Below are positions 33,176-40,104 of a DNA stretch of 40,802 nt, piece by piece. Origin of the DNA: Actinomycetota bacterium. GTDB taxonomy: Bacteria > Actinomycetota > Acidimicrobiia > IMCC26256 > PALSA-610. The stretch covers positions 212,757-253,558 of the forward strand of contig PLBO01000151.1 in the NCBI GenBank assembly GCA_003134555.1. The letters run 5' to 3'. The translations under genes were made by a program, and so were the position numbers. Position 1 is the stretch's first letter. Each line of letters begins with the position of its first letter. The notes under the pieces were generated by a model. That model was given only the letters and a program-made list of their open reading frames with translations. It did not search any database and was not told the origin of the DNA.

Positions 33176-34432
33176 TCAGGACGACAAGCTCACCGGGAGC
33201 TGGGCGAGGCCGCGCAGCACGATTCGGCCGTTCCACTCGGGCGTGTCGGTGGCGAGGTCGACGCCCGGGAAGCGCCGGACCAGGGTCGTGATCGCGACCT
33301 CGCCTTCGAGCCGGGCGAGATGCGCGCCCAGGCAGGAATGGAACCCGCCGCCGAACGACATGTGGTCGCGGGCGTCGGGCCGCCGGAGGTCGAGGTCGTC
33401 CGCCGTGGGTCCCCACTTGTCGGGATCGCGGTTGGCCGAGCCGAGCGCGGTCATGAGCATGGAGCCGGCGTCGATCGTCGTGCCACCGATCTCGTAGGGC
33501 GCGATCGTCACGCGCCGCGACATCTGCACCGGTGAGTCGTAGCGCAGCAACTCGTCGACGAACGTCGTGTCGACCGAAGTGTCCGTGGCGAGCAACTCGA
33601 GCTGGTCGCGGTGGCGCAGGAGCGCGAGCGTGCCGTTGCCGATGAGGTTGACGGTCGTCTCGTGCCCGGCGACGTACAAGAGCATCACCTGCTCGATGAG
33701 CTCGATCTCGCTCAGCCGGTCACCCTCGTCTTCAGCGGCCACGAGGGCACTGAGCAGGTCGCCGCTCGGGTGCTCGCGCTTCCACGCGATCACTTCGTTG
33801 ACGTACGCGTTGATGTTGTCGATCGCGTCGAACGAGGCGAGTATCTCGTCACGCGTCAGGATGGGGTCGAACGTCTTCACCACTGCGCCCGACCACTCCC
33901 GGAGCTGGGAGCGATCGCGACCTTCGGGGATGCCGAGCAACTCCGAGATCACGATGAACGGCAGGGGAAACGCGAGGGCCGCGATGAGGTCGACCTCCGT
34001 CCCGGCCGCGATTGCGGCGTCGAGGTGCTCGTCGACGAGCTGCTGCACGCGGGGTCGCAGTTCCTCGATCGTGCGGGGCGTGAAGACCTTCGATACCAGG
34101 CGGCGCAGCCGGTGATGGTCGGGCGGATCGAGGTTGAGCATGGTGTGCGTGCCGCCCTCGCGCCGCTCGGCGAGCATCGCCTCGATATCCGCGTCGGCGG
34201 TGACCGCGAGTGGCTTGATGTGCCGGTCCTCCACGCTGAGGCCGGGGTCGCGCAACACGCGATGTACGTCGTCGTAGCGGAACAGCGCGAACGCGCCGAT
34301 CGGGCTGAGGTGCACCGGGTCCTGCTCGCGCACGAGCCGGTACTGCGAGTACGGGTCGTCGAAGAAGCCGGGTTCGAACGGGTTGAGCATCACCGGCAGG
34401 TAGCCGGTATCGGGCGTTTCGCTCGTCGTCAC
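33176..34432 (-). CDS. Cytochrome P450 (second in window)
   Basis: 418 aa from the GTG at 34432. The conserved N-terminal block is LNPFEPGFFDDPYSQYRLVREQDPVH. The oxygen-activation motif is AGHETT, the ExxR sits in DELLRYDSPVQ, and the heme loop is SFGGGFHSCLGAHLARLE with the Cys ligand. It belongs to the soluble bacterial class that uses ferredoxin partners. It is clearly different from the P450 at 5697 (FGGGFHSC against FGHGVHHC). Substrate unknown. GTG 34432 is preferred over ATG 34390 because TACGGT lies six bases upstream. It is divergent from the TetR-DUF1330-sulfatase operon, 118 bases apart. Confidence 0.94.
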   Translation of the reverse strand: MTTSETPDTGYLPVMLNPFEPGFFDDPYSQYRLVREQDPVHLSPIGAFALFRYDDVHRVLRDPGLSVEDRHIKPLAVTADADIEAMLAERREGGTHTMLNLDPPDHHRLRRLVSKVFTPRTIEELRPRVQQLVDEHLDAAIAAGTEVDLIAALAFPLPFIVISELLGIPEGRDRSQLREWSGAVVKTFDPILTRDEILASFDAIDNINAYVNEVIAWKREHPSGDLLSALVAAEDEGDRLSEIELIEQVMLLYVAGHETTVNLIGNGTLALLRHRDQLELLATDTSVDTTFVDELLRYDSPVQMSRRVTIAPYEIGGTTIDAGSMLMTALGSANRDPDKWGPTADDLDLRRPDARDHMSFGGGFHSCLGAHLARLEGEVAITTLVRRFPGVDLATDTPEWNGRIVLRGLAQLPVSLSS

Positions 34433-34438
34433 GAGAGG

Positions 34439-34444
34439 ACCGTA
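34439..34444 (-). promoter_or_regulatory. -10-like TACGGT, leaderless start of second P450
   Basis: TACGGT on the minus strand ends six bases before the GTG at 34432. It selects this start over the internal ATG at 34390. Confidence 0.5.
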
Positions 34445-34510
34445 CGCCCTTCCGTGCCCGGAGCGCGACGTGACATCGGTCACATTCACCGCTCCGGAGT
34501 AGCCGGAAAC

Positions 34511-34533
34511 TAGTTGCATGTATCCTGTAACTA
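34511..34533. promoter_or_regulatory. Imperfect inverted repeat between P450 and TetR
   Basis: TAGTTGCA-N7-TGTAACTA: arms match at seven of eight positions. It sits in the 118-base divergent region, 17 bases before the TetR start. Candidate operator for the adjacent regulator. Confidence 0.4.
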
Positions 34534-34550
34534 ATGGCAGACTGACGGCC

Positions 34551-35099
34551 ATGACGACGGTCGACGGCCGGGTGCGACGAGGGGCGCGCAATCGAGAGGC
34601 GATCGTCGACGCGCTGCTCGCCTGCTACGAGGCCGGCGCGTTGCGGCCGAGCGTGCCCGAGGTCGCAGCCCGAGCGGGCGTGTCGGTGCGATCCGTGCAC
34701 AACCACTTCGCCGACGTCGAGGCGCTGCGCGCCGAGGTCGCGCAGCGGCAATGGCAGCGGTACGCGTCGCTCATCGGGCCGGCCGCGACCGTCGACGAGC
34801 TCGTCGGCCAACGGGCGACGTTCTACGAAGCGGTCACGCCGGTGCGCCGTGCCGCGCTGCTGTCGATCCACGACTCGCCCACGATCGCCCGCAATCTCGC
34901 GCGCCTCGACCGGTTGCTACGGCGGCAGCTCGAGGCGACGTTCCCGGCGCTCGCGAGCACGGCGCTCGACGCGCTCGAGCTCGTCACGAGCTGGGACGCG
35001 TGGAACCGCCTGCGTGCCGCGCAGGGTTGCAGCGTCGCCCGCGCCCGCCGCGTCGTCATCGACGTCGTTCACAAACTCACCGAGGAGACAGTCGCATGA
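34551..35099 (+). CDS. TetR-family regulator of the sulfatase operon
   Basis: 182 aa from the ATG at 34551. The HTH is PSVPEVAARAGVSVRSVHNHFADVEALRAEV at about 30-60. The C-terminal region is short and helical with Arg/Leu-rich stretches (ARNLARLDRLLRRQLE). An upstream in-frame ATG at 34518 lies inside the inverted repeat and is unlikely. The stop overlaps the DUF1330 gene by ATGA, so it is the first gene of a tightly coupled three-gene operon, and it is divergent from a P450 it may also control. Ligand unknown. Confidence 0.9.
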   Translation: MTTVDGRVRRGARNREAIVDALLACYEAGALRPSVPEVAARAGVSVRSVHNHFADVEALRAEVAQRQWQRYASLIGPAATVDELVGQRATFYEAVTPVRRAALLSIHDSPTIARNLARLDRLLRRQLEATFPALASTALDALELVTSWDAWNRLRAAQGCSVARARRVVIDVVHKLTEETVA

Positions 35100-35476
35100 G
35101 TGGGATCCGCCCCAACAAGGAACAGTTCCTCGCGCTCATGAACGCGCCCGACGAGGGCCCGGTCGTGATGCTCAACCTGTTGAAGTTCAAACCGCGCGAG
35201 GGCGTCTCGGAGTACAACAAGTACGGCGACGCCGCGGTGCAGATGGTCGAGGCGCGCGGCGGCAAGGTGCTGTGGATGGGCAAGGTCGACCAAACGCTGA
35301 TCGGCGACCTCGATGCCGACGCGTGGGACGCGATCGCGCTCGTGCAATACCCCAGCCGGAAGGCGTTCGTCGAGATGACGACGTCGAAGGAATACGACGC
35401 CGCGCACGAGCATCGGGAGTCCGGGTTGGAACGCACGGTGTTACTCGCGTGCACGCCGGGACGAGGTGCTCTCTGA
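35096..35476 (+). CDS. DUF1330-like dimeric alpha/beta-barrel protein
   Basis: 126 aa. EGPVVMLNLLKFKPREGVSEYNKYGDAAVQMVEARGGKVLWMGKV, here partly paraphrased, has the strand-helix pattern and the LNLLKF and Y-x-x-Y-G-x-A features of DUF1330 proteins (PF07045). WDAIALVQYPSRKAFVEM continues the ferredoxin-like fold seen in dimeric barrel enzymes such as EthD and monooxygenases. No function is established for this family. It is sandwiched between a TetR (ATGA overlap) and a sulfatase (TGATG overlap), so its dosage is tied to both. It may bind or convert the sulfatase product. Confidence 0.8.
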   Translation: MSGIRPNKEQFLALMNAPDEGPVVMLNLLKFKPREGVSEYNKYGDAAVQMVEARGGKVLWMGKVDQTLIGDLDADAWDAIALVQYPSRKAFVEMTTSKEYDAAHEHRESGLERTVLLACTPGRGAL

Positions 35477-37080
35477 TGGGACGCAAGATCCTCTTCGTCA
35501 CGACCGATCAGCAGCGCTACGACTCGCTCGGCTGCAACGGTGGCTCGATCGCGCGGACGCCGACGGTCGACGCGCTCGCCCGCGCCGGCGTGAACTACCG
35601 GCGCGCGTACAACCAGAACACGGTTTGCATGCCCGCGCGCTCGACCATGCTCACTGGCCAGTACGTGCGCACCCATGGCGTGGTCGCCAATGGCGTGCCG
35701 TTGCCCGCCGACGCGCCGAGCGTCGCCGAATACCTGCGCGACACGGCGGGTTACCACACCGCGTTGGTCGGCAAGGCGCACTTCGAGCCCGGCTTCGACC
35801 TGAAGCTCCAGTGGCCGGAGAACAGCATGGCGGCAAATGGCCTCACGGGTCCGTACCGCGGTTTCGAACATGCCGAGCTCGCCGTGCACGTGCCGGCATT
35901 CGGTAAACGCGCGCTGCAGCACTACGGCCGTTGGCTCATCGACAATCACGGCATCGAAGCCACCAAGGGATTTTCGCCGTTGCTCGCGGCGGAGCCGGGC
36001 GGCGAGACCGGCGCGCCCGAGACGCGCCTCAACCCGATCCCGCGCGAGTGGTACCACACCGACTGGGTTGCCGATCGCACGATCGCGTATCTCGACTCGC
36101 TGCCCGACGACGCCGACTGGTTCGTGTGGATGTCGTTCCCCGATCCGCACCATCCGTGGGACCCGCCCGCGAGCGAACAGCATCGCTGCAACTGGCGCGA
36201 CCTCGACTTGCCGCCGGGTCATCCCGGGAGCAAGGACGAAGTCGAGCGGGTGCTCGCGCAGAAGCCGGCGCACTGGCTCGGCGTGTGGGAAGGCACGTTC
36301 GTCAACACCGAAGGCGGGCCCGGCACATACCGCCCGCAGAACGTCACCGACGACAACATCCGCGAGATCAACGCGATGACGCACATCATGAACGAGCTGA
36401 TCGACGACGCGTGCGGGCGCGTGCTCCGCCGCGTCGAGGCGCGCGGATGGGACGCCGACACCGACGTGTTCTTCACGACCGATCACGGCGAGCTGCAGGG
36501 CGACTACGGCCTGATCTTCAAGGGGCCGTTCCACACCGACTCGTTGATGCGGCTGCCGATGGTCTGGCGGCCCGCGCCCGCCGCAGGAGTCGCCGGCGGC
36601 AAGGAGATCAGCGAGCCGGTGGGCCAGCTCGATCTCGCGCCCACCTTCTGCGAGATCGCCGGCGTGCCGCAACCCGACTGGATGCAGGGCGCCCCGCTGC
36701 CGACCGCGCCCGGCTCGGGGCGCGAACGCGTGCTGTGCGAGTGGGACTCGCAGTTCCCCGGCTACGGGATGCACCTCCGGACGATCTACCGCGACGGCTG
36801 GTTGTGCACCGCGTATGAGCCGTCGACCGTCGGCGACCCGAACGGCCTCGAGGAGTTCTTCGCCGCGACCGGCATGTTCGGCGGGGGCATCGGACCGGTC
36901 AGCTCGGTGGCGTACGAAGGTACTGAAGGCGAGTTGTACGACGTCGAGGGTGATCCGCACCAGTGGGAGAACCGCTGGGACGATCCCGAGTGCAAGGCGC
37001 TGCGCGAAGACCTCGTCGCCGACCTCTACGAGAGCCTGCCGAGAGAGCGCAAGGTCCTGAAGGTCGAGCGACCGGCGTAG
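35476..37080 (+). CDS. Type I sulfatase (formylglycine-dependent)
   Basis: 534 aa. ILFVTTDQQRYDSLGCNG gives the first metal ligands. The formylglycine motif is C51MPAR55 followed by STMLTGQY. LVGKAHFEP is the conserved Lys/His segment, and FFTTDHGELQGDYGLIFKGPFH holds the second metal cluster. YDVEGDPHQWENRWDDPE is the usual C-terminal sulfatase block. It hydrolyses a sulfate or related ester; the substrate is unknown. The ATG overlaps the DUF1330 stop by one base. Compared with the enzyme at 23331, its motif is CxPAR rather than CGPSR, so the two should differ in substrate. It lacks a signal peptide and is probably cytoplasmic. Confidence 0.92.
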   Translation: MGRKILFVTTDQQRYDSLGCNGGSIARTPTVDALARAGVNYRRAYNQNTVCMPARSTMLTGQYVRTHGVVANGVPLPADAPSVAEYLRDTAGYHTALVGKAHFEPGFDLKLQWPENSMAANGLTGPYRGFEHAELAVHVPAFGKRALQHYGRWLIDNHGIEATKGFSPLLAAEPGGETGAPETRLNPIPREWYHTDWVADRTIAYLDSLPDDADWFVWMSFPDPHHPWDPPASEQHRCNWRDLDLPPGHPGSKDEVERVLAQKPAHWLGVWEGTFVNTEGGPGTYRPQNVTDDNIREINAMTHIMNELIDDACGRVLRRVEARGWDADTDVFFTTDHGELQGDYGLIFKGPFHTDSLMRLPMVWRPAPAAGVAGGKEISEPVGQLDLAPTFCEIAGVPQPDWMQGAPLPTAPGSGRERVLCEWDSQFPGYGMHLRTIYRDGWLCTAYEPSTVGDPNGLEEFFAATGMFGGGIGPVSSVAYEGTEGELYDVEGDPHQWENRWDDPECKALREDLVADLYESLPRERKVLKVERPA

Positions 37081-37099
37081 CGCGGGGGCGAAGTCGGGA

Positions 37100-38500
37100 T
37101 CAGAACGCCCGCGTGTGCGCGTCCGCTTCGATCGGCGCGACGCGGATGTTGCCGGGTCCCGCCGCCTTCGCCTGGTACATGGCGTGGTCGGCGCGACGCA
37201 GAATCAGCTCGGCCGACTCGTCGGGCGTTCCCGTGGCGATCCCGACGCTCGCGCTCAGGGGGAACTTGGCGATCGATCCGACCTGGACGATCCCGTCGAT
37301 GATCCGTTCGGCGACGATCTGACCCGCGACGACGTCGGAACCCTGCATGATCGCGAGGAACTCGTCCCCACCGAGACGCCCGACGGTCACACCACTCCGC
37401 ACCACGGACGCGATCCGCGACGCGACATCGCGCAGCACCCGGTCGCCTTGCTCGTGGCCGAGCGAGTCGTTCACTTCCTTGAAGCCGTCGAGGTCGATGA
37501 ACAACACGGTCACGTCGACGCGTTCACGCTGACCGAGCTGTTGGGTCAACGCGGCACGGTTCGGCAACCCGGTGAGCTCGTCGACATTCGCGCGGTGCTG
37601 GAGCTGGGCCTCCAGCGCGCGCTGCTCGGTGACGTCGCGCAGGTTGAGGACGAGCGACTTGTCGTGCCGCAGCGTCAGGCGCGCATAGACCTGGCGTTGT
37701 CCGCGCAACGCGTTGGTCAGGCGCCACTCGCAGCTGACGTAGTCGGAGAGCGTGAGGGTCTCGTGCGCCCGCGCGATGTCGGCCGAGGCGTCGGGCCCGA
37801 GCACGTCGCGGATGTGGAGCCCGATGCACGCGGCCGCGGTGCACCCGACCATGGGCTCGATCCCGGGGCTGACGTATTCGAAGTGCAAGTTCTCGCTGAC
37901 CAGCGCGATCACGTCGGCGGCGTGTTGCACCAGATCCCGGAAGTACGAGCGGCCCTCCTCGATGCGCACGGCCGCGTCCTCACCGGTCTTCGCGGATACA
38001 CCGAGGGTTCGTACGATGAGCGCGAGACAACACGTCGTCGCCCCCGCGACCGCGTGCGAGGTCGAAGGCTTCATGATCGAGGGCGCGAGTCCGATCTCGA
38101 TCGCGACCTCACCGCCGAAGACGGCGACCATGCTCCACAGGAGCCCGGGGCGCCAGGCTCGAGAGCCGTGCACCCGCATCGCGTCGGCGATCGCGATCGC
38201 ATACGCGATCACGAGCAGTGATCCCCAGCCCGACGCGTAGATGACCCATGCGGTACTGATCGCCGCGACGGCGGAACGGAGCTGCAACCCCCATGCGGGC
38301 GGGAGCCGACCCTCGACCGCGATGACCAGTGCGTTCGAGACGCTGCAGGCGACCAGCAACGAGATCAGGAGCCAAAGCGGCGTCGGCGCGATCAGGCTCG
38401 CTCGCTGCAGCCAGGGAATCGCGATCGCCGCGACGGGACCGGCCGCGAAGACGACGAGAGACGCGCCGAGGAGTCGCCAGCCGCCGTCGTTCCTTCTCAC
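37100..38500 (-). CDS. Membrane-bound PAS-GGDEF diguanylate cyclase
   Basis: 466 aa. Residues 10-168 hold about five to six membrane helices of an unrecognised sensor type. Residues 185-295 form a PAS domain (YFRDLVQHAADVIALVSEN ... LNLRDVTEQ). Residues 303-455 are a GGDEF domain with NVDELTGLPNR, FIDLDGFKEVND and the active-site GRLGGDEF (377-381 = GGDEF). The catalytic loop is intact, so c-di-GMP synthesis from GTP is likely. The inhibitory I-site position upstream reads RSGV rather than RxxD, so product inhibition is probably lost. No EAL domain is present. GTG start at 38500 has no clear RBS. Confidence 0.9.
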   Translation of the reverse strand: MRRNDGGWRLLGASLVVFAAGPVAAIAIPWLQRASLIAPTPLWLLISLLVACSVSNALVIAVEGRLPPAWGLQLRSAVAAISTAWVIYASGWGSLLVIAYAIAIADAMRVHGSRAWRPGLLWSMVAVFGGEVAIEIGLAPSIMKPSTSHAVAGATTCCLALIVRTLGVSAKTGEDAAVRIEEGRSYFRDLVQHAADVIALVSENLHFEYVSPGIEPMVGCTAAACIGLHIRDVLGPDASADIARAHETLTLSDYVSCEWRLTNALRGQRQVYARLTLRHDKSLVLNLRDVTEQRALEAQLQHRANVDELTGLPNRAALTQQLGQRERVDVTVLFIDLDGFKEVNDSLGHEQGDRVLRDVASRIASVVRSGVTVGRLGGDEFLAIMQGSDVVAGQIVAERIIDGIVQVGSIAKFPLSASVGIATGTPDESAELILRRADHAMYQAKAAGPGNIRVAPIEADAHTRAF

Positions 38501-38712
38501 AAGGAGGTCTATCGGGCGATCCTGCCGGCAACCTGACCGACGAAGGAAGGCGCTACGGGGGTGTTACGGATTGCACATTGCGGCGCCAATACCGAGAAAG
38601 TGCTGGTCACCGAGAGTGGCAATCGTGTTCACTGTGCGAGGGGGAAGCGGGAGGCATCCTCGGCGTGAGGTGACGGGTGGGGTCACGCCGAGGTTGCCGC
38701 CGCCCGGCTCGA
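38501..38712. other. 212-base intergenic region, non-coding
   Basis: Lies upstream of the GGDEF gene and downstream of the thioesterase gene, both on the minus strand. It is less GC-biased than its surroundings and has no convincing open frame. Apart from the hairpin at 38658-38693 I see no clear element. It presumably holds the promoter of the GGDEF gene. Confidence 0.5.
38658..38693 (-). terminator. 11-bp inverted repeat after the thioesterase gene
   Basis: CCTCGGCGTGA pairs exactly with TCACGCCGAGG across a 14-base loop, starting 19 bases past the thioesterase stop. There is no T-run on either side, so it would be an L-shaped actinobacterial-type terminator or an RNA-stabilizing structure. 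Confidence 0.55.
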
Positions 38713-39537
38713 CTATCCCTGCGGCACGTGACGGCGTAGATGCGCGGTTTGCGTGGCGATCGCGCAGAGCCGGCCGTCCTCGTCCCACAGTCGGGCCGGA
38801 CCGGTCGCGTAGCCGTCGCCGACGTGCCAGGCCTCGATCTCTTGGAGGACCCAGGGCGTCACGGGCGTGCGCACGAAGCGGATTCCGATCTCGAGCGACA
38901 ACACCATGAACATTTCAGCAGAGTCGTCGGGCGGTCCGAGGGCGCGTCCGACCGCCGGCCCCAGCACGTCGCCGTGCACCGCGAGGCTGAGCAGGTGGGG
39001 CTCGGTCTCCCGCAGGCGCACCCACGACAGGAAGTGACCCTTGCCCGGATCGTCGAGCGGGCTGACCGGCCGCCACTCGGTCTGTCCGTGGAAGTTGATC
39101 TGGCCGAAGGGGTTCGGCCGCTCGGGCGGCATCTCCACGCCGGCCGGACCCGGAACCTCCGGGAACCGGACCTGCTGATGGGACAGCTCCGTGTCGTGCG
39201 CGGCGCCGAACACACCGTGCACTCGCAGCGCGGGGCCGTCGACGCCCGGGACGCGCAGGTCGGCCGCGACCTGGGAGGCACGCCGGCCGTCGCGCAACAC
39301 GTCGACGTCGATGGTGATCGGCCCCGCGGGAACCGGCGAGAGGAAGATCGCGTTCGCGGTCACGAGCGACAGATCCGTGCGTCCGAGGTGCTCCTGCATC
39401 GCGCGCAGCGCCGCGTACATCGAGACGCCGCCGAAGATGTAGACGACCTTCCAGGCGTCGGGGAGATTCCCGTGGAATCGGCCGCGCCGGTCGGGGTCGG
39501 CGGTGAGGATCGTGTCGTCGCGGAGGTCGCGAGGCAT
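38713..39537 (-). CDS. Double-hotdog thioesterase-like protein (4HBT_3/TesB group)
   Basis: 274 aa. The first hotdog has AWKVVYIFGGVSMYAALRAMQEHLG and TANAIFLSPVPAGPITIDVDVLRDGRRASQ. The second ends ARLWDEDGRLCAIATQTAHLRR, the same LW-x-EDG-x-L...A-x-Q-T motif as the protein at 22433. The order of strands and the R-x-x-SQ segment fit acyl-CoA thioesterase II-like proteins, substrate unknown. The ATG at 39537 has TAGGCT six bases upstream. It lies head-to-head with the gene at 39562, with 24 bases between start codons. Confidence 0.82.
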   Translation of the reverse strand: MPRDLRDDTILTADPDRRGRFHGNLPDAWKVVYIFGGVSMYAALRAMQEHLGRTDLSLVTANAIFLSPVPAGPITIDVDVLRDGRRASQVAADLRVPGVDGPALRVHGVFGAAHDTELSHQQVRFPEVPGPAGVEMPPERPNPFGQINFHGQTEWRPVSPLDDPGKGHFLSWVRLRETEPHLLSLAVHGDVLGPAVGRALGPPDDSAEMFMVLSLEIGIRFVRTPVTPWVLQEIEAWHVGDGYATGPARLWDEDGRLCAIATQTAHLRRHVPQG

Positions 39538-39543
39538 CGGAGC

Positions 39544-39549
39544 AGCCTA
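39544..39549 (-). promoter_or_regulatory. -10-like TAGGCT for the second thioesterase gene
   Basis: TAGGCT on the minus strand ends six bases before the ATG at 39537. It shares the TA base pairs at 39548-39549 with the opposing hexamer. Confidence 0.5.
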
Positions 39550-39553
39550 CGCT
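39548..39553 (+). promoter_or_regulatory. -10-like TACGCT for the carboxymuconolactone decarboxylase-like gene
   Basis: TACGCT ends eight bases before the ATG at 39562; no RBS fits in the gap. Confidence 0.5.
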
Positions 39554-39561
39554 CTGGCCTC

Positions 39562-40104
39562 ATGGAACCTCGCCTGCGGCCACTGCCGCGCGAAGAGTGG
39601 GACGACGAGACGCGCGCGTTGCTGGGCGACCGCACGCTGAAGGTCTTCGCCACGTTCGCGCATCATCCCAAGCTCATGAAGCGTTGGCTCGTGTTCGGCA
39701 ACCACGTGCTCGCGAAGAGCACGTTGCCGGCCCGCGATCGCGAACTTCTCGTGTTGCGCACAGGTTGGAACTGTCGTGCGCAGTACGAGTGGGGTCAGCA
39801 CGTCGCGATCGCGCGTGGGATCGGCATCGGCGACGACGAGATTGCGCGCGTCGCCGAAGGTCCGGATGCCGGCGGTTGGTCGGAGGCCGACGCGGTACTG
39901 CTGCGCGCCGCCGACGAGCTGCACAACGAGCAGACGTTGTCGGATTCCACATACGCCGCGCTCGAGTCGCGCTACGACGTTCAGGGCCTGCTCGACCTCG
40001 TGTTCACGGTCGGCCAGTACCACTTGGTGTCGATGGCGCTGAACGCGTTCCGGGTCGAGCGCGACGACGATGTCACGGGCGTTCCGATCCCAACTCGCGA
40101 GTGA
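39562..40104 (+). CDS. Carboxymuconolactone decarboxylase/AhpD-like protein
   Basis: 180 aa helical protein. LPARDRELLVLRTGWNCRAQYEWGQHVAIARGIGI is the CMD core (PF02627), described here in part: the R-D-R-E-L, the W-N-C-R and the E-W-x-x-H positions are all conserved. Only one Cys precedes the His, so the AhpD CxxC redox pair is absent and a peroxidase-partner role is unlikely. Such single-domain proteins are common beside lipid and aromatic degradation genes with unclear activity. ATG 39562 is the first codon after a leaderless-type hexamer; the frame upstream is antisense to the thioesterase. Its last 32 bases overlap the convergent nuclease gene. Confidence 0.85.
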   Translation: MEPRLRPLPREEWDDETRALLGDRTLKVFATFAHHPKLMKRWLVFGNHVLAKSTLPARDRELLVLRTGWNCRAQYEWGQHVAIARGIGIGDDEIARVAEGPDAGGWSEADAVLLRAADELHNEQTLSDSTYAALESRYDVQGLLDLVFTVGQYHLVSMALNAFRVERDDDVTGVPIPTRE

